Source: Takakia lepidozioides (taxonomy: Eukaryota > Streptophyta > Takakiopsida > Takakiales > Takakiaceae). From it: a DNA stretch of 64,000 nucleotides. The notes beneath the pieces were generated by a model. That model was not told the origin of the DNA. It searched no databases and worked only from the letters and a program-made list of their open reading frames with translations. Positions 53,791-64,000 of this stretch are shown here, piece by piece. Position 1 is the stretch's first letter. Each line of letters starts with the position of its first letter. Where the stretch lies: NCBI GenBank assembly GCA_030704615.1, contig CM060731.1, positions 50,158,001 through 50,222,000 of the forward strand. Reading direction: 5' to 3'. Both the position numbers and the translations under genes were made by a program.

Positions 53791-55245
53791 GGGGCCTATA
53801 TAGGGCCTTGATTATTTTGATAGGCCTTTGAAAAAGGTAGGGCTGACCGGATGCAGAAAAATACCAAACTGAGGTGGACAAACGTCATCCACGTCACCCA
53901 CTACTACCTTCGCTACCATGGTCCAGCCAATGACGATCGAGGACGGCACCCGGCCTGAGGATGCCTTCCCGCCAACGATGGCTTGAGCGTTGGGTTGGAA
54001 CGGGCTATGGCGGTGAGGCGCGCTCGACCGACAAGGCGATGGCGGGGTACGGTCGATAGTAAGAAGGGTCGGAGTTTGGGTCAAGAAAACACCGGTGGCT
54101 GCATTGGGCAGAATACGCAACTGAGGAGCCCATCCAAAGAAACGCAACCCACATTCTTTTGTACGCTCCTAAAAACCTGATCAGAGAGAGCATTTACGAT
54201 TTTTGCATTGAAACGCTGTCAGAACTTAAAGAGGTACAATCGTACCCAGGAGTTTAGCATCTACGGGGAATGGATTATGATGAACAGCCCTGGTGTAAAA
54301 GATTTGAATGAGATTTCAAGGCTTCATGAATCGTAGAGAAATTGAGCAGCAGAACGAGGACAATTTTCGGAAGCCCAAGTGTAAATCATTGAAGGCGTCT
54401 TAAGCCCAGATACTCTTCATTAATGCAGGGGACTTGTTCCAGACTGCAGCCGGGGGCTTCTTCCAGGTGCCTTTACTCAGAGGTTGGAAACACTGGGTTG
54501 TCGAAACAGATGCTTAGCCGTCGCAGCGCTTGTGTCGATATGCACCGGTCAGCATAATCAAACTGGAATTTCACTGGTCATTAGTTTTGTCGAGTTTTGT
54601 GGCTTATGAATGTTTCATCTTCTTTATTCTTCAAGGTAGAGGCGCTCCAATGTGTACATGTTTTCTTATTAGGAACGTGCAGATGTTTTCGTGTATTTGC
54701 AATGTTGCTTCAGACACCTTCGAGAGTCCACAAGTCCACGACATTCACTTGAAGTTTGCTTTTCAAGTACATGGAAAAGAGGTTGAACAATGAATATCTT
54801 CGCCTCTTGCCTGTCTGCCCCTTCTTGAACATATACGACTTTCGTGCTACAATTTATGTAGGTGAATATCAAAAGGATCGCTGCTTACCAGGGCTGTGGA
54901 CTCTGTTTTCAAGCTGGTGCGGGTGGCCGAGTTTGAGATTCTCCTTGTTCTCTTCTTCATCATCGTTTTCCTGCTCTTTAAAGACTTGGTATTTTCTACC
55001 TCGCTCTTGTTTTTCTGTACAAACTCAGTTAGGTCTGTGGACGTTGTAAAGTGAATTTTGTTCTTTCCCGTTTGGTGTTCTCTTGCAGTCCTAATGTGTC
55101 CCATAAGAGGTGGATGTAATCTGTTTCTTTCTCTCTTCAGGTGCATTCGAGTAATTTTCTTTTGTTTTTTTGGGCAAGCCAACCTACTGAAGAGAGCAGT
55201 GAAACCCAAAAGAGCTACCGCTTCAGGAGCCTTTTAGTAAACAAT
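53791..55245. other. No supported gene
   Basis: Unique, moderately AT-rich sequence with only short frames in all phases. Parts (54500-55200) look transcribed-like, with alternating T-rich and codon-like segments, and could be introns or untranslated parts of a host gene. I cannot assign any exon. Confidence 0.35.
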
Positions 55246-55248
55246 CTC

Positions 55249-55671
55249 TCATGGACAGTTATGAAGTTCCAGCTTCCTTGTCTTTGCAGCTAGAGGGCTA
55301 TAACAACAGTGCTGAATGAACCTCATGTAGTATGATCCCAGCATGTAGATCAAACCATACTCAATCCACTGGATAGATATCAGCTGTGCATGAGTCCAAT
55401 AACAAGGTGGATTGAGTCTTAAGTACTGTTGTGGGAACCCCAACCTGGGTCCAGGAAGGTTGATATCTAGTGGGGGCCACTCTCTCACAAGCTGATGGTA
55501 GCAGGGAACAAAGGAATGAAAAATCTCCCAGGCATAGTTACCAATCAGAGAAACACCTGCAGTGCACCCTTTATTGGGGGGAGTGGTTGAGGTTACAACT
55601 TTCCAAGACAAATGAAGCCTTCCAAAGCAAAAAGCTGCAGAAGCAGTAAAACACCAGCACCTAGTCCGCAA
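55249..55671 (-). CDS. Hypothetical 140-residue frame
   Basis: An open minus-strand frame from ATG 55671 that ends just before the CACTA element. Its middle (WEIFHSFVPCYHQLVREW, DINLPGPRLGFPQQYLRL) has protein-like composition with many aromatics and could be an exon. No family is recognised. The CACTA insertion lies directly at its 5' side, so an upstream exon could lie beyond 56830. Confidence 0.3.
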   Translation of the reverse strand: MRTRCWCFTASAAFCFGRLHLSWKVVTSTTPPNKGCTAGVSLIGNYAWEIFHSFVPCYHQLVREWPPLDINLPGPRLGFPQQYLRLNPPCYWTHAQLISIQWIEYGLIYMLGSYYMRFIQHCCYSPLAAKTRKLELHNCP

Positions 55672-55679
55672 AGCTCAAG

Positions 55680-55882
55680 CACTACAGGAAAAAAAAAAAA
55701 AGGGGGGGGGGGGGGGGGGTTTCGACGCCGCAGCCACGTCGCGACGTCGTAAAACAGCCCTTTTCGGGCGGGAAAAAAAACCAAATTTGCGACGTCCGGG
55801 TGTTGCCAAAAAACGTCGCAAATTTGTGACCAATGGGGGTCGCAAGTATGCGAAACCGCGATTTGCGACGCCCAGGCGTCGG

Positions 55883-55914
<32 letters not shown>

Positions 55915-56829
55915 ACCTATTTTGCAATACAGAATTAGCACTGTCCGGGGGTCGCAAAGTTCAACGCCCAGACGTCACAATTTAAGGGGGTACATTTGAA
56001 TTTAGGCGGAAAAATTTGAATATGAAATTTGAAAACTTGTTGACCATTGACTCCGGTTCTGTCTAATGGCGATATGTTCATTGTTCTACATATATCATGC
56101 AACGCATACTTGAACCTAAGACCTCCACGTTATAACATTTCTAAGACACTACAAACTAACCAACACACCTACGCTACATCTATGTATCACAAAAGCAATT
56201 TAAATATATATATACATATAAAGAGTTCCTTCAAGTTCCTTCAAGTTCTTTCTAAGGGGGTCTCTCTTGTGACGCCGGGGAGTTGCAACCTCCACAGCCT
56301 AAGTGCCCAGCCCCAGCCCCAGCTCCAGCATCGTCGCCGTTATTGTACCCCCCCACCGCCAGGCGCCCCAAGCGACGTCATTGTGTGGACCTAAGCTGAC
56401 CACAACACCATTGCGACCCCCTGTGGCGACGTCGTTGCGACCCCCTGACGTCGCAACGTTGGGCGTCCCAGTGCGGGGCGCCCCCAGCGACGCTTTTGTG
56501 AAGTTGAGGGCCGCAAAGCCCCAAAAAAAAAAAAAAAAAAAACTCCCACTGTGGTGATGCTGTTGCGACCCTGGCGTCGCAGAGGCGCTAGGGCGCCCTT
56601 AGTGACGCTTTTGCGACGCCTCGGCGTCGCAACGTCTTATTTTATTTTATTTTTATTATTATTTTGGATTTCCGACGTCGGGGCGTCGCAAAAAAAAAAT
56701 CCGTCACAGCGGGGGATTGCGACGCCGGGACGTCGCAAAAAAAACGCCGCGGGCTCGGCGTCGCGGGCTCAGCACGCGCGGGGCGTGGGGGCGCGGCTGC
56801 GGACCCCCCCCCCCCCATTTGCTGTAGTG
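55680..56829. mobile_element. Non-autonomous CACTA element, 1150 bp
   Basis: Starts CACTACAGGAAA and ends TTTGCTGTAGTG, inverted ends of the CACTA (En/Spm) superfamily. It is flanked by the 3-bp duplication AAG (55677-55679 and 56830-56832), the expected length. Both ends are full of subterminal words like TTGCGACGTCG and GCGACGCC in both orientations. Runs of A, G and C lie near the ends (55690-55719, 55887-55911, 56806-56817). The centre (55990-56270) is AT-rich with no transposase. Confidence 0.88.
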
Positions 56830-56832
56830 AAG

Positions 56833-57831
56833 AGTGAAAGAGGCCACCGAAGAACAATAGTGCACATCATTCTCCTGGAGCACACTTCATAAATGAACTC
56901 TCCCACTCTGTCTCTTTATGCTTTTCTTTTGCCGAGCAAAGGCAAAATGCTGTGGAACAGATTCCACGAACAGAAACACCCATTTGGCTTAAGGTCCAGA
57001 TAAAATGAGCAACTACTGAAACGCAAGATGTCTGGCCAATTGCATTCCAAGAGTGAGCCATCCAGATATTATTCAAGAGGCTAGAGTCACATTACACTTG
57101 CCATCAGTTCATGGATGTGTGAGGGATTTGGATAACCGCTAGTGTAAGGAGTGCTTTATGCTTGGAAGCATCCATGGACAGATCAAAGATTTAGGCAACA
57201 AGGCTTCGATGAGGAAATTAAATCATGAGGAAGAACAAATGGGACCCAATGTGAGCCAGGGGACAAAGCAGTCTATTGTCAAGTGGTCCTTCTCTCCTCT
57301 TAAAAGTGACTGGCCAAATGCCACATTTCAGAGGCCTTGCAGATTCATGCTCACTCTCAGATCCCTTATGTTCCACCCAAACTGGGCAGGTCTATGGCCA
57401 CAGTTTCAGCAAACAACTTCTCATGAGTACTATTCTCTTCAGAGGCCTCGAGCTATGAAGACCACAAGTGCTTAGCCGCTTATCTCTATGTTGCACTCAA
57501 TCTGAGGGCCACTTAACAAGTCCATCAGGGTTTCAGTCTTACCTTAGTTTTAGAAATCTCAAATAGAATCGTCATGTAGTCCTTAGGCTGTACAGGCTGT
57601 CTTGTACACAGAATATACTTTTTCTGCTCTCTCTGTCATACATGTAATGAAGTTAATAAGTCATTCTGTTAACTCACAAATGTTGCTAAATGCCCAAGGG
57701 AGTGATTAGTCACTGTCTATTTGTTCATGTTTGCACTAAGTACTCTTTGTATCATAGTTATTGATGATGCACTGCTCTTTTGCATGCCTTACCATGAGCT
57801 GGTCCACCTTACAATTGTGGGTGTGGTGCAG
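56833..57831. other. No supported gene
   Basis: Frames are short and of poor composition. The end of this stretch is AT-rich and leads into a good acceptor (TGTGGTGCAG) for the exon at 57832, so at least the last part is probably intron. Confidence 0.35.
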
Positions 57832-57930
57832 CCCAAAAGGCCTTTGTTGTTCGTGGGGAACCACACCATGCGTGGCGTCTACGATTCTCCTATCCTTGTT
57901 CACGAGGTGCTCCACCTTTTCCCCGTGGTT
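57832..57930 (+). CDS. Acyltransferase-like exon (phytyl-ester synthase / DGAT-like)
   Basis: After an acceptor at 57831 the frame reads RPLLFVGNHTMRGVYDSPIL then VHEVLH. This resembles the first acyltransferase motif (VGNH...D.P.L..E) of plastid phytyl-ester-synthase and related acyltransferases, which move fatty acids to phytol or diacylglycerol. Only this one block is visible; no other exon of the family (alpha/beta-hydrolase part, PGG motif) can be found within the window, so it is a very small exon or a gene fragment. The 3' limit is uncertain. Confidence 0.42.
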
Positions 57931-58701
57931 TGTGTTTCAACCATTATGCTGTAGTTGGCATTATTACAGCACTATTACAACATCATCAAATACTTGTACT
58001 AATTATGGGCACAAATCAGAGTGAACACTATATTTTCTGGAGTTCTTATGGATATGGATCATAGTATCAGACAGATACCATGGCAGTTGTGCAACTTTCT
58101 GAGTCAAATGGGATTCAATTTACTTCAACTGTGAAGTTACGCATGAATGCAATAATTATTTCCTCTTTCTCTTTATCAGATCAAAAGCGGGATTCTGTGA
58201 TCCATAAGATCAACCTTGCGTTAACGCAAGGATGACATGGACGTCTTCAGTCGTGTATGTTTTTCCTGCTATGCGTTCTCTGAATTGTTTTCAGTAAGGT
58301 GGTCTAATTGAAAAGTGGACTGCGGTCAATGATTGTCCCTGAAAAGTTGATTCGCAATCCGGATGCTGGCAGATCAGGCAGCTTAGTGTTTGTAAGAGCA
58401 GTAACCAATTTTTAGGGAGATTGGAATGGTGACAATTTTGCTCTTCTGAGTTCCAATGGCAGGCTTTCCAAATTGTTTCAAATACTGTTTTGAGATTTCT
58501 TTTCAATTCGTAACGGTTTTAGCACTACCATGCCTCTTTTTAACCCAGCCGAGCTTTTTCCACCAACTTGGCTTTTTGCAGAGCATACCTGAAGGAAATG
58601 AAGTCGGTGATAGACGATGGTTTCAACAAAGGAGTTGCATTAGGAACGTTTGGAGCCTGCAATATCCATAAGAACATTGCCTTTTGTAATTTGCTACTGG
58701 C

Positions 58702-60120
58702 TTGAGCGCTCAGAAGCCTTGGCGCCAACGAAGCCTTCGCTTCAGCCCAATCTCAATGAGGCCTCGATCTTCAGTTGAGGGGGTTCTTTTGTTCAATTCA
58801 CTCGACAGTAGTGGAAGGTGGATACGTACAAAAATTGAGGTTAACTCTTGGGTTACACTCATGGCCGGTAGAAATGGAAGTCATGTAAGAGATGCAGTGA
58901 AGCATGGGGGCAGTAGTAGCATGGATGGTTGTTACAAAGCAAAGGTGTTGAAGTTTCGAGTGAATGCCGGATCTAAAGTTGTGTCTGTAGTGCGGGTGCA
59001 ACATGCATACATGTGGTGGCAATTGGATCTGGATCCGAACGACGTACCTGCCGCGGGTGCTTGCAATTGTAGGTTTACAACTCTGACTATGAATCTAAAA
59101 GCCTCTCTTTGATGCTGGTCCAGTTGTTCATACTAAAGATATGGTTGGTTGTGACAGATTGGTTTCCTTCCAACTTTGAGGATTGGGTAGACCTGAAATG
59201 CATAATGGGGGTGATTCCAGTAACGCACGCAGAGATTGAAGAGCTTACCCGAGGCAATCGTCCACATAAAGAACTCTTGGATAATGGAATATTTTTTTAC
59301 AATGCGTCCTACATACCCCGATCCTCGAACATAGGTTTTGGGCGATTGGTGCCAATTCCACTTCCAGGCTTCGATGATCACGAGTGGCCATTGCCGGACC
59401 AGTCAACAACCGAAGCCTTTCGAGCTAGACTGCGGCTAGATTTTCAAAGCGTCATGAAACCTAACACAGGCAGCAAACGGACCCATATCTCGTGGTTCAT
59501 GCCAATTGGTGTCTTCATTGATCTATTTGCAGTCTCCGTAGACATGCACAGGACGTCTACGATGTTTGTTTTCAAACGAATTACTGACGAACTGTGTGAG
59601 ACACTCATGGATCGGGGATGGGACAATAGTGATAGGAGTAGATGTTGTCAAATGCACCGTCCATCGACCTTCACTTGTATTCAGGTACCATATAGGACGG
59701 TCCACATTATATGCAAATTTTCAATACAATCGGTATAGAATGGTTTCAGAGTTAGTTTGGGAGGCGATTGACCTGTTGGCATGGTAAGTATCCACTGTGA
59801 GGTTGGAGAATGGAGACAGGACTTGGACGTTGGATCATCACGGTCTTTGGCAGACCTTCGGCAGGAGATTTTGATACAGTTGTGATCTGATCCGGATGCA
59901 AACTTGGAAATGTGGGTCATTGAAGCTGAGAATACGCCGGTTAAGGTTAGGAACTTCCCCTATTCAATACTATCTTCACTGTTTTGGTCATTTGGTCGAT
60001 AGCAAGAACCCTAAATCCTTTTCCTTGGACACGCAGGTGAATGCAAGGAATGAGAAGAACATGCTGGTCCAATCTGTTTTGCCACCCAAAATGGTGCGAT
60101 TGCTTGCAAGGACCTGAGGT
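58702..60120 (+). CDS. Possible multi-exon gene of unknown function
   Basis: Several fairly long plus-strand frames follow one another: 58702-59112 (NSWVTLMAGRNG, CYKAKVLKFRVN, VRVQHAYMWWQLDLDPNDV), 59109-59738 (FEDWVDLKCIMGVIPVTHAE, NAFYNASY-like aromatic segment, RLVPIPLPGFDDHEWPLPDQ), and a short one ending about 59938 (MWVIEAENTPVK before GTTAGG). Composition is protein-like, with many Trp and Asp-Pro pairs. I recognise no family; the first part vaguely resembles a small beta-barrel reader fold, which I do not claim. The exon limits are not determined. Confidence 0.33.
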
Positions 60121-60223
60121 TATCGGCAGATTACTACATGCCGAATCGAGCATTCACGCCTGGGGGTTTAAGCTTGGGGTTACTGATGGTGAGGGGCCTC
60201 TTTTCTAGGTGGTGGTAGTGAGA

Positions 60224-60638
60224 GTTAGAGTCCTGTTTCAGCATGTACAGTCTATTGGAAAGAGATGAAACAATTTTCTTTGCGAGATCTCTTTTCTGCT
60301 GCCATTTTTGGCAGATCTTATATCTTAGCTGGACATTCACATGAATTGCAGTGAAATTCTGGTGTGGTTTACCTCTAGCAGAACTAGCCATTGCCTCTGC
60401 TATCTCTTAGGTTTGTTTTTCATATATGAGCAGTCTTTGTGAGGTATACAGGCTATTCAAGCAAACATGATTGCGTGGATTATTTTAGCATTCAAGTGAT
60501 GTTTGGCCAAATTCTGGTGAAATGATTGGAATGTGTATCTTGGAATGAAGCTCGTTAGAGTCCTATTTCAGCATGTACAGTCTGTTGGAAAGAGATGAAA
60601 CAATTTTCTTTGCGAGATCTCTTTTCTGCTGCCATTTT
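60224..60638 (+). repeat. 85-bp direct duplication, 330 bp apart
   Basis: 60224-60308 and 60554-60638 are nearly identical (GTTAGAGTCCT.TTTCAGCATG start, CTGCTGCCATTTT end; about two differences). The 245 bp between them is AT-rich and unique. It may be a footprint of a duplicated exon end or an old insertion. No gene can be read in it. Confidence 0.8.
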
Positions 60639-60870
60639 CAGCATTGGCGTGTCGTACTGGACCAGCGAATTGATGCTCGGGAGAATCAGGATGCAATTAT
60701 ATCATCTGGGCTGGCTGATAGCCTTGTGCTCTGGGATCCACATCCACATCCACAATTGGTGACATAAAATTGCCAAGTATATTAGAGAGGTGGGTTGAGA
60801 CACTATGACTGTGGTGAGTTTGATTGTCATTGCTTAACTTCGCTGATTCACACATTGACTTAACTTCTGT

Positions 60871-61440
60871 CTAGGACAACATAGAGGCGAACACCTTCGA
60901 AGTCTGCACTTGTGTCTCTTTACTTCCACACAAGCGATTTCTCGTTCCCTGGGTTGCATTTGCACTTTGAATTTCTCTCGCAGTAGCTGGGGCCATGATA
61001 GCTCTTGCTAAACGCCTCAAACGTTTTGCATGACCGCCATTAGGCGCCAATTCAGCCACATCCTTCCTTGGTCTGACAACACCCCTGTACCCATAAGGAG
61101 TCCTCACCATTTTATCCATCCTTAATTCCCGTCGCTTCATGGTCGCCTTGGTTCTGCGTAGCTCAAAGCAAATCGAATCCAATTTTCTTTTGTGCTCTTC
61201 TTTGAGCGATTCTATCTCTATCCAAATTTCTATCTCCATTTGATCGCGCTCATCGGAGCTCAGTACATCAACGTTCAGGTGGCCTAAACACTCCTCGTAA
61301 GATGCCTTCATGCTGTGATATTGCTCTTTCAAAGCTTATACCTCCGCTTTCAATGATTCACTTGCTAACATAATTTGACCATTTTCTTCCTCTACTCTTT
61401 GTCTACGAGATGTTTCTGTGTTGCTGCTTATAGCTGCTTT
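60871..61440 (-). pseudogene. Coiled-coil protein remnant
   Basis: A minus-strand frame of 153 codons (61332 to 60871) continues upstream in phase through an in-frame TAA near 61338 to about 61440 (RRQRVEEENGQIMLASES). The N-terminal part is a charged coiled coil (EIEIWIEIESLKEEHKRKLDS) and the C-terminal part is basic (KRLRRLARAIMAPATAREIQ). No family is recognised. The stop suggests a pseudogene, unless an intron removes it. Confidence 0.4.
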
Positions 61441-61944
61441 TGTGTCTTCTTACTATAGGACCATGTCAATTCTTAGGGAAGAATTGCACGCATAGAAGGA
61501 TAGAGTATTTAGTTGGCAAGCCACAGGATGTTCCATAGGATGAAGAGGAGCCATCATGGCATGATAAATACTGAAATCAAGACAAGGAGAATAGGTTGAA
61601 GTGGCTGCTGACAGGCGATGGTGAGGTGCCATCTTGGCAGGCAGATCCACCGCTTTGCTGGAGGATAAAACAGATAAGTTCGTAGACTGTGGGCTTCGAT
61701 TTTTGGGGGGGGAGTATATATTGTGCGAAGGAAGATTTTTTTAACAAACTTTGGTGGTGGTATATAAACAACCGTAAATCTCCAAATGGCACATGTGACT
61801 GCACCGAGAAAATTTGTACATACATACATTACATTAGTGTTTTGGTTGTCCAACTCTTGAACCAATAGGAAATCAATTGGCTGCAAGTACTATCATCTTC
61901 AGCTTATGCGTTTCTGAGAATCAGGGCAGAGAATGTCAGCTTAC
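61441..61944. other. No supported gene
   Basis: AT-rich, with a run GGGGGGGGAG (61708-61717) followed by TATATATTG, and GGTGGTGGTATATAAAC (61752-61768). These words recall a polypurine tract and TATA box but no LTR can be delimited. As the next exon lies to the right on the minus strand, this could be its intron. Confidence 0.35.
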
Positions 61945-62087
61945 AAGTCGGCAGTTGATCGTCTCGGGTGCAGCACCATCGAAGGCAAACACGCCCCAGA
62001 AGGACTGGTCACCAGTCTCAGGTCTTCGATCAACTTCAGGTCGAGGGTAGAAGGATCCCGAGCTTGGCTTGACACCAAATACAAGCG
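61945..62087 (-). CDS. ELIP/LHC-like exon (candidate)
   Basis: Between a possible acceptor (CTGAGCAG at 62088) and a good donor (GTAAGC at 61944) the frame reads SGSFYPRPEVDRRPETGDQ, then WGVFAFDGAAPETINCRL. The end matches the start of the first membrane helix of early light-induced proteins (..F.G.APE.INGRLAM), and keeps the chlorophyll-binding pattern E-x-x-N-x-R. The usual Gly after Asn is Cys. These proteins protect thylakoids by binding free chlorophyll under stress. The next exon, expected to start AM.GF, was not found to the left, so it may be far away or lost. Short match, moderate confidence. Confidence 0.4.
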
Positions 62088-62354
62088 CTGCTCAGACTCA
62101 TTGTCACTCAAGTTAGCTGCTCGTATCTGCCATACCCCAAAAATCTCTACACAGATAACGTTTCTTGTTCAATGTCTGTCAAAAACTCTCTGCATATTAG
62201 GCAATTTGGCCTCAAGCTACCATCAAGCAACTACCCTGAGCAGCATTGGAATGGTCATAACTGATGGCTGCACACTAAGACTAAGGTAGCAACATAACAG
62301 ACTGAGAAACCTTCTGCAAGCTGCAAAAGCCTAAACAGATCCAGCAACCAACAG

Positions 62355-62523
62355 GTCATGCATGCAGATGATGGAAAAGTCCTGACTTGGGGACATGGAG
62401 GGCATGGCCAACTGGGCCACGACAATCTGAACAATGCCAAAGTGCCAAGTTTGGTTGAGGCATTGGCTGACCTCCGCGTTGTATTTGTAGCGTGTGGAAG
62501 CTCCTGGATAGCTGCTATTACTG
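62355..62523 (+). CDS. RCC1-repeat protein, exon a
   Basis: Acceptor CAACCAACAG at 62354 and donor GTATAG at 62524. The frame reads DDGKVLTWGHGGHGQLGHD, then VPSLVEALADLRVVFVACGS, then SWIAAIT: one RCC1 blade with the conserved WG.G..GQLG and V..VACG..... RCC1 propellers serve as guanine-exchange factors or light and chromatin regulators (UVR8, TCF1 types). Earlier blades should lie upstream but I could not recognise them between 60640 and 62350. Confidence 0.72.
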
Positions 62524-62645
62524 GTATAGACACCTTGCCTCTTGCTTTACTTGGGAGTTTATGGAGGGAGGTCTACCATGTGCTTCTTGCTTCATACATA
62601 TGTGTCATACTAACACATTGAGCTCTTAAATCATGGTGCAAAATC

Positions 62646-62671
62646 TCTTCTCTCTCTCTCTCTCTCTCTCT
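62646..62671. repeat. (CT)n microsatellite in RCC1 intron
   Basis: A run of about 13 CT units within the intron between the two RCC1 exons, apart from one interruption at its left side. Confidence 0.85.
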
Positions 62672-62744
62672 TGAAGTCCACAAGCCAAACAACATATTAA
62701 TAGCTTTGATGAAGACCTACGGGTATTTTCTTTTGTTTTGGCAG

Positions 62745-62923
62745 AGTCAAGTGAGTTGTATTCATGGGGGAAGAATCGTGACTGCCAGCTTGGGGTCCCA
62801 GGACTGATGGACACTCAAATGCTGCCAGTCTTGGTCACCCTGCAACATGAGACTGATCAACAACCAGACTTGCCGTGTATGCGATCGCAGTGGCTGCTGG
62901 AGCAAATCATGGCCTATGCCTAG
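62745..62923 (+). CDS. RCC1-repeat protein, last visible exon
   Basis: Joined in phase to the exon ending at 62523 (ACTG plus AG gives Thr-Glu), after acceptor GTTTTGGCAG at 62744. It reads ESSELYSWGKNRDCQLGVPG, then MDTQMLPVLV, the start of the next RCC1 blade. It then leaves the family pattern (HETDQQPDLPCMRSQWLL) and stops at 62923, giving a shortened propeller. Either the gene is truncated here or true later exons splice from a donor inside, lying beyond. Confidence 0.7.
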
Positions 62924-63242
62924 CACACTCAATGCCACCTCTCCAACAAACCTAACAGAAAAAGTAAACCACACTGAGTACCATGACCTTTCTTGAAAAC
63001 TATCCATTCAAGCATGTTCCTAATAGACATCACAATCGGTGTTACACTGTAATAAGTGCAAACCACTGACCAGAGATATATATACGTCCATATCTACTAT
63101 TGAGAAAGTGGTGACTTCTAGATAACATTCCCACACTTTGTCTTACACATCAATTAGATGAACCCCTTAAGAAGCATGATTGATTCGTCTTTGACCTGTC
63201 TTCACAAAAGCTAGCAAAGCCTGGGCAAAAGAGGCACACCTC
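62924..63242. other. No gene seen; downstream of RCC1 exon
   Basis: AT-rich, probably the 3' flank of the RCC1 gene. No AATAAA is seen close to the stop. It ends at the LTR boundary. Confidence 0.4.
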
Positions 63243-64000
63243 TGTCTCGCGGCTTTTACTCACCCATCCCTTCGCTATCCGAGGCGGAAACTCCAAGATA
63301 GAAGAGTTGGAAATCTCTAAGTACTCAGCCCGCTCAGAACAATCAGTCATGACCTACAGCTAGTGTATCATGGGGGTGTTTCCTATTTGTTTTCCTTCCC
63401 GCATTCATGTTAGCTAGTTATCTTACTGCTGGTAATTAAGTATCAGTTTGCTCCATCAACTCATCCATTCATTCCACAGCTTCACTCAGATCCCTCTACA
63501 CAGTGTGAGTATGAAGTGTGTTTCAGATTAATATCTATCAAGTATCAGGCTAAAGTCCTGGAGTTTCTAATCTGCTCTACATTATAATTCTACTGCTTGC
63601 TATCATTAAGCATCAACAAATCCTCCTCCTACTCCGTGCTCTCCATCTTTCTGCTCAGAGATACGCTCTCTCCTCCTTTCCCCCAATGATGTCCGAAGTC
63701 TCCCCCAAGAAGTGCCCCCCTCTCGTCTCCGCTGCCCGCTTTATCCCTTCCCCCCTGTTCTAACCATTTTCCTTCACTAACCGTCCTCCGTGAATTACAT
63801 GTTCCTCGGCAGATGTTGTTCCCCACAGTCGTTCTCTGTCATGATAACCGTTCCCTACGACTGTGACAGCTGTGTCAGACTGTGACGGCTGTTTCGGCCT
63901 GTGTCGGGCTGTGACTGGCTGTGTATGGCTGTGACGGGCTGTGACTGTGACTGGTTGTGACGGGCTGTGTATGGCTGTGACGGGCTGTCTTAAAAAATTA
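63243..64000 (-). mobile_element. Partial LTR of the Tat-like family, continuing past the right edge
   Basis: The reverse complement of the LTR at 34655-35593: it begins TGTCTCGCGGCTTTTACTCACCC (inverse of the LTR 3' end) and ends in GTGACGGGCTGTG satellite words equal to the inverted CACAGCC run. No primer site abuts 63243, so this is the outer edge of a 3' LTR (or a solo LTR) of an element lying to the right in minus orientation. It is more diverged than the two LTRs of the 34655-47345 element. Confidence 0.85.

Noticed and set aside
59109-59738. Assigning the frame with MGVIPVTHAEIEEL to the acyltransferase gene starting at 57832
   Set aside because: The likeness is limited to a few hydrophobic residues, and the family's PGG motif is absent; kept as unknown.

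Overview
The window is nuclear DNA of a eukaryote, most likely a streptophyte (green alga or land plant). The evidence is GT-AG introns, plant-type retrotransposon primer sites (TGGTATCAGAGC), an ALP1-like PIF/Harbinger transposase, SWIM-type Mutator transposases and a candidate ELIP/LHC-like exon. The repeat load and the style of the transposons would suit a large charophyte genome such as Chara; this is only an impression, since no species-diagnostic gene is present. About 80% of the sequence is transposon-derived and host genes lie only near the edges.

Left edge (1-4963): an ankyrin-like gene runs off the left end on the minus strand. It is followed by a fragment of an LTR element, an AT-rich stretch, and a decayed PIF/Harbinger transposase split by a 653-bp piggyBac-like miniature element with TTAA duplications. 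Tandem units derived from the Harbinger 3' end come next.

Centre (4964-51880): two copies of one unusual Mutator-like element (MULE) lie in inverted orientation about 350 bp apart. The left copy is 13.8 kb (4964-18791), with related ends (GCTATTTCATGAGC) and a 9-bp duplication of host sequence. It carries two divergent genes: a MULE transposase (GCM/WRKY-like zinc domain, MULE core, SWIM finger), and a multi-exon gene joining a ParB-like domain to a beta-class DNA methyltransferase-like domain (motif order IV then I). Arrays of short palindromes with the core AAATTCGGCGCC lie beside one end, between the two genes and inside an intron of the methyltransferase gene. The right copy (19143 to about 51880) is interrupted by two LTR retrotransposons: a minus-strand Ty3/gypsy chromovirus (21378-28041, target duplication CCTTT) in the methyltransferase gene, and a plus-strand Tat/Athila-like gypsy element (34655-47345, target duplication GTAGT) in the palindrome array. 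The Tat-like element has a long extra coiled-coil reading frame after integrase. Both MULE copies carry stops and frameshifts at different positions.

Right edge (51880-64000): inverted repeats with a tRNA-like (SINE-like) head, a 1150-bp non-autonomous CACTA element, a short acyltransferase-like exon, unrecognised reading frames, a decayed coiled-coil frame, an ELIP-like exon, two RCC1-repeat exons, and the end of another LTR of the Tat-like family running off the right edge.

The most interesting object is the MULE with its own ParB/methyltransferase gene. A transposon that may modify or mark its own DNA would resemble in principle, but not in sequence, plant VANDAL elements with anti-silencing proteins. 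Function is inferred; only the motifs and architecture are seen.
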